Positions 20,649 through 33,600 of a DNA stretch of 64,000 nucleotides are shown here, piece after piece. The notes beneath the pieces were generated by a model. It saw nothing but the letters and a program-made list of their open reading frames with translations. It ran no database searches and was not told where the DNA came from. The DNA is from Rebecca billardiae RCC1528 (taxonomy: Eukaryota > Haptophyta), in NCBI GenBank assembly GCA_965240325.2, contig OZ251236.1, forward strand, positions 744,001 to 808,000, written 5' to 3'. A program made the translations under genes and the position numbers. The first letter of the stretch is position 1. Every line of letters starts with the position of its first letter.

Positions 20649-21109
20649 TCACGCCGCGCCGCGGCCTGCCGCGTGCAGCGTGCTGACTGCTGCAATGAGC
20701 CTGCGAGCTGCCAAGCGTGTCCACGCGACTGGCAGGTGAGTGAGTTCAGCGCGACGAGTCAGGTGAACGCGCGCAGACCAGCGCGTGCAGTACGTACACC
20801 GCCTACAACCATCTCGACCGACCGCCTACCTGCCTGAAGCAGCTGCAAGGCGTGCAGCCGGGTGTCGCGGGCACACGGCCAGCCTTGAGCCTAGCCGGCA
20901 CGCCACGCCCACGCCGGCAGCTCGGCGCGCTGCCGCGCGATGCCATCGTGGAGGCGTTGTAGCTGAAGGGGCTAGGCTGGCGGCTGTCTGAGGGTAGCTA
21001 GACCATGCCTGCACAGTATCACGATGTGTTCAGCGCCCAGAGGCGCGTGGACTGGCCGCAAGGCGCGCTCAGCCCGGATTGAGGGTGACGGTAGTCTCCA
21101 CGATGGAAT

Positions 21110-21540
21110 CAGCGCGATTACGGTAATCCTTCATCCGACGGTACCTTTCGGTACCGGCTTGGGTACTTTTCTTATATTCGTCCCGTACACGAGATGGCAT
21201 CTTGAACGAGAGCCAATACTCTTTTCAACCATCAACGGTTGACTCATTGGCTGAGCCAAATATGACCTCCATTGAGAAGATCGAGAAGATTCACCCTTGA
21301 TTGGTCGTAGTCAGGCTTTATGAGGTTGGGAGCCTAAGTTATTCTTCTACATCATACATTTCACTACACATCCAAGTCTATGGGTATCGTTCCGCCGGTA
21401 ATTTTACGGCTCAACCCCCATGTAGTATCTCCCTTGCAGTTGGTTTACGACGATTCCGACCAATACAAGCGAGAGCTTCTGGTGATGTCGATCGGTACTT
21501 ATTACAATACGGAGCGGTATTAGCTACTCACCACCTAGTG
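21110..21540. other. AT-rich island with short protein-like frames
   Basis: Base composition drops sharply in GC relative to both sides. Plus-strand frames broken by stops read like coding sequence: LNESQYSFQPSTVDSLAEPN near 21205 ends at a TGA at 21298, and VVSPLQLVYDDSDQYKREL near 21440 runs in another frame. This suggests a broken insertion of foreign origin, but no family is recognisable. Confidence 0.3.
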
Positions 21541-21654
21541 GCGACATTGACGAAGGTGCGCAAGCCAGCAGCGCATCCAACCTGGTCAGGAGCGCAACAC
21601 ACACAACCACAAGCGCTCTCGCGCGGCGAACGCAATTACACAAGCCACGCAGCC

Positions 21655-24600
21655 ATGCGCCAGCACAAACGCAAAGAGGGCCGTACCGGCGAGTCGCACG
21701 ATGCGACGCGGTCATTGCCAAACGCCAGCGACCCGAGCCGGCTCTCATGGCCCCGCCTCTCGCCTCGGCTCGCGAGTGCGATCGCGACGAGCGCGAGCGA
21801 GGCCGCCTGGAGTCGGGGCGCAACGTCATCGCCCAACACGCCTGCGTGGTGGCGGTGGACCGGGCGGCTACCTCGCGCAGCATTTTTCTCGTGGCTACGG
21901 CTGCTGTTCCTCGCCGTCGTGTTCGCTCCGCGCACGTGCGGCGTCGAACTCCAAACGTCCGGCATGTACAATTTGTGCCTCAACGATGCTGCTTGCCAGT
22001 CCCTCGTCCTGCGCAACGAGTCACTCAGCGGGACGATCCCGAGTACAATCGGCTCGATCACGACGCTACTCGTCATGTGCGTGGCTGCGCGCGGCTCGCA
22101 AACGCGGCCGCCCGTGCCGGCAGCGACCCCGTGTGCGCGATGTGGGCAGCTGCTGCACGGCGCCTCGTGACGATTGTCGTTGTTGTTGTTGTGCCCAGCC
22201 GTGCGAGTGCTCAACCCCAACACCCTCACGCCCTCCGCCATCGACTGACGCCCCGCCGCGCGCCGCAGTGATTTCGGCGTCAACGACCTCACGGGCCCCA
22301 TGCCGACGGAGCTGGGCTCGCTCACGGCGCTCGAGTATCTGTGCGCGCTGTCGCGCCCGGCGTTGGCGGGAGGTTTTTCGTCGTGTGCAAATCACGCGCG
22401 CGTACCAGCAATTGGACCCGACGCACTCTGACCACGCCATCGCTCCGTGCACCCGGCCTTGCGGCGCGGCTTTGCTCGCGACCGGCCGTACCCGCGCACG
22501 CCCCGCCTCACGACGCCAACAGGAAGCTCGACTCCAACCAGCTGAGCGGGACGATCCCCTCTGAGTTGGGCCTGTCCACCCAGCTTGCACTCATGTGCGC
22601 GCAGGCTGCATTGTGTCACAGCGACAGCGCGCCGCGCGCGCGGCGCACACCCGGCGCGGGTGTGCATCCGCCAATCGCACCGCCACGCCAACCTTGCGTC
22701 AATCGAGCAAGCGCACTCATGGATGCGCCTCCTCCTCCCTCCTCCTGCCTGCCCCGCGTGCAGATCGGTGACAAACAATCTGCTCCGCGGTCCGATCCCA
22801 CTCGAGGTGCAGACGCTTCCCTCGCTGTTCGAGCCTTTGTTCACGCCCAACCCTGGCCTCTGCAACGCCGAATCGACGATGGAGACCTACTTCACCGCTG
22901 CGCAGCAGTTTCTGCCGCTGCCCACGTGCTCGTCGCCGCCCTCGCCACCGCCCTCGCCACCGCCCTCGCCTCCGCCATCGCCACCGCCCTCGCCGCCACC
23001 ATCGCCGCCCACGCCACCGCCCTCGCCGCCGCCCTCGCCGCCGCCCTCGCCGCCGCCCTCGCCGCCCAGACCGCCGCCTGCTCCGCCGCCGTCACCACCG
23101 CCGGTGCCGCCACCTTCGCCACCACCTTCGCCGCCAGCACACCCGCCATATCCACCGCCATCACCACCGCCCTCGTCACCGCCCTCGCAGCCGCCCTCGC
23201 CGCCGCCCTCGCCGCCGCCCTCACCGCCACCCTCGCCACCCTTCCCACCACCCTCACCGCCGCCCTCGCCGCCGCCCTCGCCGCCGCCCTCGCCGCCCCC
23301 CTCGCCGCCGCCCTCGCCACCGCCCTCGCCGCCGCCGTCGCCGCCACCGCCGTGCTGCACGATGCAGAGACATCCCGTCGCCGAGCAGTGCTACGGCTGG
23401 TACGCACTCGGCCTCTACGGGCCATGCACCAACCTCACCATCAGCGGCGAGTCGCTGACCGGCACGCTGCCCACAGAGTTGGGCCTCATGACCAACCTGA
23501 CCAGCATCGACTTGTCAGACAACTCGCTCATCGGGACGATCCCGACCGAGCTCGGCCGGCTGTCCCTGCTCGGCTCACTCGAGCTGCAGCGGAACCGTGA
23601 GGACCTTCCGAGCAGTGGCCTCACGGGCTCTCTACCCACCGAGCTCGGCAGCATGAGCGCGCTCACCAGGCTCGACCTGTCTACGAACTGGCTCTGGGGC
23701 GCCTTCCCCGATCCGGCCGAGAGCCCGGTCACGCAGACGCGCGCGCTGCCACCGACCCTCCAGTTCCTCGAGCTCGGGGGCAACCCGAGCATCCACGGCA
23801 CGCTGCCCACGGCGCTCGGCGAGCTGAGCGAGCTGCGCATACTGCGGCTCGGAGGCACGGGGGCTTCGGGCCTGATCCCCACAGAGCTCGCACGGCTGAG
23901 CGGCTCTCTCAGACGGCTCAGTGTCGCCGGCTCGGCCAGCTCGTCAGGCGGCTCGACCGGCGGTGCGACCGGGGGTCAGGCTTCGCTGAACGGCCCGCTG
24001 CCGAGCGCGCTCGGCGCGCTGACGCGCCTCGTGGCCATCGACTTGTCGAACCACGAGCTCGAGGGCACCGTGCCGACCGAGTACGGCCGCTGGACGGGCG
24101 TGGGCGGCGTGAACCTCGCGGCCAACGTGCTGAGTGGCCTGCTGCCGACGGAGCTGTCGGCAATGACCGCGATGACGAGACTGGACCTCTTCGAGAACGT
24201 CCCCGGCGTGTGCGGCGCGACGCCACAGGGCCTGGAGGCTGTGGTGGTGCCGGAGACGCGACCTGATTGCAGCCCGCCGCCTGGACCGCCGCCGTCGCCG
24301 CCGCCATCGCCCCCCCCCAGCCCACCGCCGTCGCCACCACCCAGCCCGCCGCCGCCGAGCCCGCCACCATCACCGCCGCCCTCGCCGCCACCAAGCCGAC
24401 CGCCGAGCCCACCGCCCAGCCCGCCGCCATCACCGCCGCCGAGCCCGCCACCTTCGCAACCGCCATCGCCACCGCATTCACCACCGCCGCCCGCACCACC
24501 GCCGCGCCCGCCGCCGTCGCCACCACCGAGCCCACCACCACCGTCGCCACCGCCGAGCCCACCACCGTCGCCGCCACCATCACCACCGCCCTCGCCACCG

Positions 24601-27600
24601 CCACCAGTGCCACCACCGAGCCCACCACCGAGCCCACCGCCGAGCCCACCGCCGAGCCCACCGCCCAGCCCGCCACCGTCAGCGCCGCCAAAGCCACCGC
24701 CTAGCCCGCCACCGAGCCCGCCACCGCCCACCCCACCGCCAAGCCCGCCACCGATACCACCGCCCAGCCCGCCGCCGTCGCCACCACCGCCGTCGACACC
24801 TCCGAGCCCACCACCCTCGCCACCGCCGAGCCCACCGCCCTCGCCGCCACCGCCGAGCCCGCCACCGTCGCCACCGCCATCGCCACCGCCCAGTCCGCCA
24901 CCGGCGCCTCCACCAAGCCCGCCGCCGAGCCCGCCACCATCACCACCGCCAAGCCCGCCACCGCCGTTACCACCTCCGAGCCCGCCGCCCTCGCCACCGC
25001 CAAAAGCGCCGCCGAGCCCACCGCCGAGCCCACCACCGACTCCGCCACCCAGCACACCGCCATCACCGCCACCAAGCCCACCGCCGGCGCCACCACCGTC
25101 ACCACCGCCGTCACCACCGCCACCCTCGCTACCGCCAAGCCCGCCACCGAGCCCGCCGCCGAGCCCGCCGCCGCCGAGTCCGCCGCCAAGCCCACCTCCC
25201 AGCCCGCCGCCGAGCCCGCCGCCGAGCCCGCCGCCGCCGAGCCCGCCACCTTCGCCACCGCCCTTACCGTCGCCGAGCCCGCCGCCTCAACCGCCGCCGT
25301 CACCACCACCATCGCCACCACCATCGCCACCGCCGAGCCCGCCGCCCCCTGCGCCACCACCAAGCCCGCCGCCGAGCCCGCCGCCGAGCCCGCCGCCACC
25401 GAGCCCACCACCATCGCCACCACCATCGCCTCCGCCGAGCCCGCCGCCGTCATCGCCGCCCAGGCCACCACCAAGCCCTCCGCCGTCACCGCCGCCGTCA
25501 CCACCACCGCCCTTGCCGCCACCGAGCCCACCTCCGTCACCGCCGCCGTCGCCACCGCCCTCACCGCCACCGCCCTCGCCGCCGCCGAGCCCGCCGCCCA
25601 GTCCACCGCCGAGCCCGCCGCCGAGCCCGTCGCCGCCGAGCCCGCCGCCCAGCCCACCTCCCAACCCGCCACCCAGCCCGCCGCCGAGCCCGCCGCCGCC
25701 AAGCCCACCACCATCGCCACCGCCCGCACCGCCGCCGAGCCCGCCGCCGCAACCGCCGCCGTCACCACCGCCGTCTCCACCACCATCGCCACCGCCGAGC
25801 CCGCCGCCGAGCCCGCCACCGCCGAGCCCACCACCGCCGAGCCCGCCACCAGCGCCGCCGCCTAAGCCTCCGCCAAGCCCACCGCCATCACCGCCGCCGA
25901 GCCCACCGCCGTCCCCGCCACCGTCCCCGCCACCGAGCCCGCCACCGCCCTCGCCGCCGCCGAGCCCGCCGCCCAGTCCACCGCCGAGCCCGCCGCCGAG
26001 CCCGCCGCCGCCGAGTCCGACGCCGAGCCCACCTCCCAGCCCGCCGCCGAGCCCGCCGCCGAGCCCGCCGCCGCCGAGCCCGCCACCTTCGCCACCGCCC
26101 TCACCGCCGCCGAGCCCGCCGCCGCAACCGCCGCCGTCACCACCACCATCGCCACCACCATCGCCACCGCCGAGCCCGCCGCCCCCTGCGCCGCCGCCAA
26201 GCCCGCCGCCGAGCCCGCCGCCGAGCCCGCCGCCAAGCCCGCCACCTTCGCCACCGCCCTCACCGCCGCCAAGCCCGCCGCCGTCACCACCGCCGTCTCC
26301 ACCACCATCGCCACCGCCGAGCCCGCCGCCCCCTGCGCCACCGCCAAGCCCGCCGCCGAGCCCACCGCCGAGCCCGCCGCCGCCGAGCCCACCACCTTCG
26401 CCACCACCGTCGCCTCCGCCGAGCCCGCCGCCGTCATCGCCGCCCAGGCCACCACCAAGCCCTCCGCCGTCACCGCCGCCATCACCACCACCGCCCTTGC
26501 CGCCACCGAGCCCACCTCCGTCACCGCCGCCGTCGCCACCGCCCTCACCGCCACCGCCCTTGCCGCCGCCGAGCCCGCCGCCCAGTCCACCGCCGAGCCC
26601 GCCGCCGAGCCCGCCGCCGCCGAGCCCGCCGCCCAGCCCACCTCCCAACCCGCCACCCAGCCCGCCGCCGAGCCCGCCGCCGCCAAGCCCACCACCATCG
26701 CCACCGCCCGCACCGCCGCCGAGCCCGCCGCCGCAACCGCCGCCGTCACCACCGCCGTCTCCACCACCATCGCCACCGCCGAGCCCGCCGCCGAGCCCGC
26801 CACCGCCGAGCCCGCCACCGCCGAGCCCGCCACCGGCGCCGCCGCCTACGCCTCCGCCAAGCCCACCGCCATCACCGCCGCCGAGCCCACCGCCGTCCCC
26901 GCCACCGTCCCCGCCGCCGTCCCCGCCACCGCCCTCGCCGCCGCCGAGCCCGCCGCCCAGTCCACCGCCGAGCCCGCCGCCGAGCCCGCCGCCGCCGAGT
27001 CCTCCACCGAGCCCACCTCCCAGCCCGCCGCCGAGCCCGCCGCCGAGCCCGCCGCCACCGAGCCCGCCACCTTCGCCACCGCCCTCACCGCCGCCGAGCC
27101 CGCCGCCGTCACCACCGCCGTCTCCACCACCATCGCCACCGCCGAGCCCGCCGCCCCCTGCGCCACCGCCAAGCCCACCGCCGAGCCCGCCGCCGAGCCC
27201 GCCGCCGCCGAGCCCGCCACCTTCGCCACCGCCCTCACCGCCGCCGAGCCCGCCGCCGTCATCACCGCCGTCTCCACCACCATCGCCACCGCCGAGCCCG
27301 CCGCCCCCTGCGCCACCGCCAAGCCCGCCACCGAGCCCGCCGCCGAGCCCGCCGCCGCCGAGCCCGCCACCTTCGCCACCGCCCTCACAGCCGCCGAGCC
27401 CGCCGCCGTCATCGCCGCCCAGGCCACCACCAAGCCCTCCGCCGTCACCGCCGCCGTCACCACCACCGCCCTTGCCGCCACCGAGCCCACCTCCGTCACC
27501 GCCGCCGTCGCCACCGCCCTCACCGCCACCGCCCTCGCCGCCGCCGAGCCCGCCGCCCAGTCCACCGCCGAGCCCGCCGCCGAGCCTGCCGCCGCCGAGC

Positions 27601-30600
27601 CCGCCGCCCAGCCCACCTCCCAACCCGCCACCCAGCCCGCCGCCGAGCCCGCCGCCGCCAAGCCCACCACCATCGCCACCGCCCGCACCGCCGCCGAGCC
27701 CGCCGCCGCAACCGCCGCCGTCACCACCGCCGTCTCCACCACCATCGCCACCGCCGAGCCCGCCGTCGAGCCCGCCGCCGAGCCCGCCGCCGCCGAGCCC
27801 GCCACCTTCGCCACCGCCCTCACCGCCGCCGAGCCCGCCGCCATCACCGCCGCCGAGCCCACCACCATCGCCACCGCCGAGCCCGCCGCCCCCTGCGCCA
27901 CCACCAAGCCCGCCGCCGAGCCCGCCGCCGAGCCCGCCGCCACCGAGCCCGCCACCATCACCACCACCGTTGCCTCCGCCGAGCCCGCCACCGTCATCGC
28001 CGCCCAGGCCACCACCAAGCCCTCCGCCGTCACCGCCGCCATCACCACCACCGCCCTTGCCGCCACCGAGCCCGCCACCAAGCCCCCCGCCGTCACCGCC
28101 GCCGTCACCACCACCGCCCTCGCCGCCACCGAGCCCACCGCCGTCCCCGCCGCCGTCGCCACCGCCGTCCCCGCCACCGCCCTTGCCGCCACCGAGCCCG
28201 CCACCAAGCCCCCCGCCGTCACCGCCGCCGTCACCACCACCGCCCTCGCCGCCGCCGAGCCCACCGCCGTCCCCGCCGCCGTCGCCACCGCCGTCCCCGC
28301 CACCGCCCTTGCGGCCACCGAGCCCGCCACCGAGCCCCCCGCCGTCACCGCCGCCGTCACCACCACCGCCCTCGCCGCCACCGAGCCCACCGCCGTCCCC
28401 GCCGCCGTCGCCACCGCCGTCACCGCCACCGCCCTCGCCGCCGCCGAGCCCGCCGCCCAGTCCACCGCCGAGCCCGCCACCGAGCCCACCGCCGCCAAGC
28501 CCACCACCGTCACCGCCACCATCGCCTCCGCCCAGGCCGCCGCCGTCTCCGCCGCCAAGCCCACCACCAAGCCCTCCGCCCTCGCCACCGCCCTCACCAC
28601 CACCACCCTCGCCGCCGCCGAACCCACCACCCAGCCCACCGCCGAGCCCGCCGCCGAGCCCGCCACCGCCAAGCCCGCCTCCGTCGCCACCGCCCTCGCC
28701 GCCTCCCAGTCCACCGCCATCACCGCCACCAAGCCCACCGCCGTCCCCTCCACCATCACCACCGCCGTCTCCACCGCCACCTTCGCCGCCGCCCAGTCCA
28801 CCGCCGAGCCCGCCACCGAGCCCACCGCCGCCGAGCCCACCACCGTCACCGCCACCATCGCCTCCGCCCAGGCCGCCGCCGTCTCCGCCGCCAAGCCCAC
28901 CACCAAGCCCTCCGCCCTCGCCACCGCCCTCGCCACCACCACCATCGCCGCCGCCGAGCCCACCACCCAGCCCGCCACCGAGTCCACCGCCGAGCCCGCC
29001 ACCGCCGAGCCCACCACCGTCGCCACCGCCCGCACCGCCGCCGAGCCCGCCGCCGCAACCGCCTCCAAGCCCGCCACCAAGCCCTCCGCCCTCGCCACCG
29101 CCATCGCCACCACCGCCCTCGCCGCCGCCGAGCCCACCGCCGTCCCCGCCGCCGTCGCCACCGCCGTCCCCGCCACCGCCCTTGCCGCCACCGAGCCCGC
29201 CACCGAGCCCCCCGCCGTCACCGCCGCCGTCACCACCACCGCCCTCGCCGCCGCCGAGCCCACCGCCGTCCCCGCCGCCGTCGCCACCGCCGTCCCCGCC
29301 ACCGCCCTTGCGGCCACCGAGCCCGCCACCGAGCCCCCCGCCGTCACCGCCGCCGTCACCACCACCGCCCTCGCCGCCACCGAGCCCACCGCCGTCCCCG
29401 CCGCCGTCGCCACCGCCGTCACCGCCACCGCCCTCGCCGCCGCCGAGCCCGCCGCCCAGTCCACCGCCGAGCCCGCCACCGAGCCCACCGCCGCCGAGCC
29501 CACCACCGTCACCGCCACCATCGCCTCCGCCCAGGCCGCCGCCGTCTCCGCCGCCAAGCCCACCACCAAGCCCTCCGCCCTCGCCACCGCCCTCACCACC
29601 ACCACCCTCGCCGCCGCCGAACCCACCACCCAGCCCACCGCCGAGCCCGCCGCCGAGCCCGCCACCGCCAAGCCCGCCTCCGTCGCCACCGCCCTCGCCG
29701 CCTCCCAGTCCACCGCCATCACCGCCACCAAGCCCACCGCCGTCCCCTCCACCATCACCACCGCCGTCTCCGCCGCCACCTTCGCCGCCGCCCAGTCCAC
29801 CGCCGAGCCCGCCACCGAGCCCGCCACTGCCGAGCCCACCACCGTCGCCACCGCCCGCACCGCCGCCGAGCCCGCCGCCGCAACCGCCTCCAAGCCCACC
29901 ACCAAGCCCTCCGCCCTCGCCACCGCCCTCGCCACCACCACCCTCGCCGCCGCCGAGCCCACCACCCAGCCCGCCACCGAGTCCACCGCCGAGCCCGCCA
30001 CCGCCGAGCCCACCTCCATCGCCACCGCCCGCACCGCCGCCGAGCCCGCCGCCGCAACGGCCTCCAAGCCCGCCACCAAGCCCTCCGCCCTCGCCACCGC
30101 CATCGCCACCACCGCCCTCGCCGCCGCCGAGCCCGCCGCCCAGCCCTCCGCCGAGCCCGCCGCCGAGCCCACCGCCTCCGAGCCCACCACCATCGCCACC
30201 GCCCTCGCCACCGCCCTTGCCGCCACCGGCACCGCCGCCGAGCCCTCCGCCGAGCCCGCCGCCATCGCCACCGCCGAGCCCGCCGCCCCCACGCCCACCG
30301 CCCAGCCCACCGCCGAGCCCGCCACCGAGCCTGCCGCCCAGCCCGCCGCCCAGCCCGCCGCCCTCATTGCCACCGCACCCACCGCCATCACCGCCACCGA
30401 CGCCTCCACCGGCGCCACCGCCCTCTCCGCCGCCGTCGCCTCCGCCGCCACCGCCACCGCCGAGTCCACCTCCCAGCCCGCCGCCCAGCCCGCCGCCGAG
30501 CCCGCCGCCGCCAAGCCCGCCCCCTTTGCCACCTCCCTCACCGCCGCCGAGCCCGCCGCCGCAACCGCCACCGTCCCCACCACCGTCCCCACCACCTTCG

Positions 30601-33600
30601 CCACCGCCGTCCCCGCCGCCACCTTCGCTGCCGCCGAGCCCGCCGCCAAGCCCGCCGCCGAGCCCGCCGCCGAGCCCGCCGCCGCCGAGCCCACCACCGG
30701 CGCCACCACCATCGCCTCCGCCGAGCCCGCCACCAGCACCGCCGCCGATCCCACCTCCGAGCCCGCCACCAAGCCCACCGCCGTCACCGCCACCGTTGCC
30801 ACCCCCAACCCCGCCGCCCTCGCCTCCGCCGAGCCCCCGGCCACCCTTGCCACCGCCAAGTCCACCGCCGAGTCCACCACCGAGCCGGCCGCCGAGCCCA
30901 CCGCCGTTTCCGCCACCATCGCCACCGCCGTCACCTCCACCAAGCCCGCCACCGAGCCCGCCCCCTTCACAACCGCCGTTGCCTCCACCAAGCCCGCCGC
31001 CGCCAAGCCCACCGCCGAGCCCACCGCCCAGCCCGCCTCCACACCCGCCGCCATCGCCTCCGCCATCACCCCCTCCGAGCCAGCCACCCTCACCGCCACC
31101 GAGTCCGCCGCCGCCCTTGCCGCCACCAAGCCCACCACCGAGCTCGCCGCCGAGCCCACCACCGAGCCCGCCACCGAGCCCACCACCCTCGCCACCGCCC
31201 GGCCCGCCGCCCAGCCCGCCGCCGAGCCCGCCGCCCAGCCCGCCTCCACGCCCGCCACCGTTGCCGCCGCCCTCGCCACCGCCACACCCGCCGCCGCCGC
31301 AACCGCCGCCGTCGCCACCACCGTCCCCACCGCCATCGCCGCCGCCTTCGCCGCCGCCGAGCCCGCCGCCGAGCCCGCCGCCGCTGCTACCGCCGAGCTC
31401 ACCACCACCACTACCGCCGCCGAGCCCGCCGCCGGTCTCGCCGCCCATGCCGCCGCCGAGCCCACCGCCCAGCCCTCCGCCGCGCCCACCCCCTTCGCCG
31501 CCACCGAGCCCGCCACCGCCGTTGCCACCGCCGAGCCCACCGCCGAGCCCACCGCCGCTTCCGCCGCCGAGCCCGCCACCCAGCCCGCCGCCCAGCCCGC
31601 CGCCCAGCCCGCCGCCGCCATTGTCACCGCCCAGCCCTCCTCCAAGCCCGCCGCCGAGCCCGCCGCCCTCGGCGCCACCTGGGCCGCCACCCAGCCCGCC
31701 GCCTTTCCCACCGCCGTCGCCGCCACCACCGCGCCCCCCGCCGTCGCCGCCGCCGTCACAGCCACCAAGCCCGCCGCCATCGCCACCGCCGGCCGCACCG
31801 CCCACGCCACCGCCTCAGCCGCCGCCGAGCCCACCACCATCGCCGCCACCATCGCCGCCACCATCGCCGCCACCGTTGCCGCCGCCGAGCCCGCCTCCGC
31901 CGTCGCCACCGCCGTCACCTCCACCATCGTCGCCGCCAGCTCTGCCACCGCGCCGGCCGCCGCCGTCGTCGCCACCGCGCCCGCCGCCAAGCCCGCCGCC
32001 CACACCACCGCCACAGCCGCCACCGCCCTCGCCGCCGCCAAGTCTGCCGCCCTCGCCGCCGCCCGGCCTACCACCCAGCCCGCCGCCCTCGCCGCCGCCC
32101 GGCACACCGCCGTCCCCGCCCCCGAGCCACCCTCCGCGGTCACCGCCACGCCCGCCACCGCCATCGCCCCCACCGAGCCCGCCACCTGCCTCACCGCCGC
32201 GTCCACCGCCGAGCCCACCGCCGAGCCCACCGCCATTCTCGCCACCAGCCATGCCGCCCTCGCAGCCGCCCAGCCCGCCGCCGAGCCCGCCACCGTCATC
32301 ACCGCCAAGCCTGCCGCCGAGCCGGCCGCCGGCCACTCCGCCACCGAGTCCACCGCCGATGCGGCCACCCGGCCCGCCCCCATCGGTCCCTCCGCTGCCA
32401 CCACCGCCTCCGCGTGTGCAGCCGTTCCCGCCGCCGTCGCCACCGGCACCGCCGCCATCGCCGCCGCCCTCACCGCCGCCCGCGCCACCGCCAAGCCCGC
32501 CGCTGAGCCCGCCGCCCACACAACCACCGCCCAGCGTGCCACCGCCCTCGCCGCCACCGAGCCCGCCACCGTCGCCGCCTCCGACGCCGCCGGCGTCGGT
32601 ACCGCCGCGCGCGCCTCCGCGCGCACCGCCACCATCGGCGCCGCCAAGCCTCCCGCCGCCACAGCCGCCGCTGGCGCCCCCGAGCGGGCCGCCGCCGAGC
32701 CCATCGCTCCAGCCGCCTCCGCCCTCGCCGCCCCTCGTCGCGTCAGTGACGGCCGAGCTGAGCGTCAGCACCGAGCCCGCCGCACTGAGCGGGGCGGCGC
32801 AGACAGCCGTTGAGTTGAGCGTCGCCCACCTCGTCGGCTCCGACCCGTCGGATGTCGAGATGACGGCGGTGCTGGCGGCGAGCGCGCTCGCGCACGTGCG
32901 CGTGCGTGCAGACGACGCAGCGCACGCTGCACAGGTTCAGGCGGCGCTTGACGCGCCTGGCGCCGCGGCGGCGCTGACGGAGCACCTCGCAGCGGAGCCA
33001 GGCGGTGCCGGCTTCGTCGTCGAGTCGGTGAGTAATGTGCAAGTACACGCGCCGCACGTGGCGCCGAGTGCTCCGCCCGCGGCGCCGCCGTCACCACCGC
33101 CCGCCATGCCGCCGTCGCCACTGCCCACGCCGCCGCCGTCGCTACCGCCCAGTCGGCCGCCGCCACCGCCGCCGCCGCCGTCACAGCCTCCACCCTCGCC
33201 TCCCTCGCCGCCGCCCTCCCCGCCGCCCTCGCCGCTGCCACCGCCGCCGAAGCCGTCACAGCCTCCACCCTCGCCTCCCTCGCCGCCGCCCTCCCCGCCG
33301 CCCTCGCCGCTGCCACCGCCGCCGAAGCCGTCACAGCCTCCACCCTCGCCTCCCTCGCCGCCGCCCTCCCCGCTGCCACCGCCGCCGTCCCCGCCGCCTT
33401 CCAGCCCACCTGCGCCGCCACAGCCGCCTCGCGTCGAGCCGTGGCCGCCGCCTTCGCCGCCGAGCGCGCCGCCGAGCTCGCCGCCCAGCTCGCCGCCGAG
33501 CGCGCCGCCGAGTGCGCCGCCGAGCTCGCCGCCGGGCGCGCCGCCGCCACCGCCCGCGCTCCGCGCCGCCCTCGCCACGGTCTCGCCCACCGCGCTGCCC

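Larger units (their letters stand above)
18217..21654. other. Gene-poor region with foldback, TA run, element fragment and AT-rich island
   Basis: It holds a TA microsatellite, a truncated copy of the retroposon-like element, a large hairpin, a possible minus-strand relic (19727-20648) and an AT-rich island at about 21110-21540. These are listed separately. The remaining frames are short, overlapping and without domains. Confidence 0.4.

Noticed and set aside
25287-32704. Very long minus-strand open frames (Gly/Asp-rich and Ala/Val-rich, up to ~2,170 codons) opposite the Ser-Pro rod
   Set aside because: CCN/TCN-rich codons leave all frames on both strands without stops. These frames begin and end with the repeat tract and have no unique sequence or domains.
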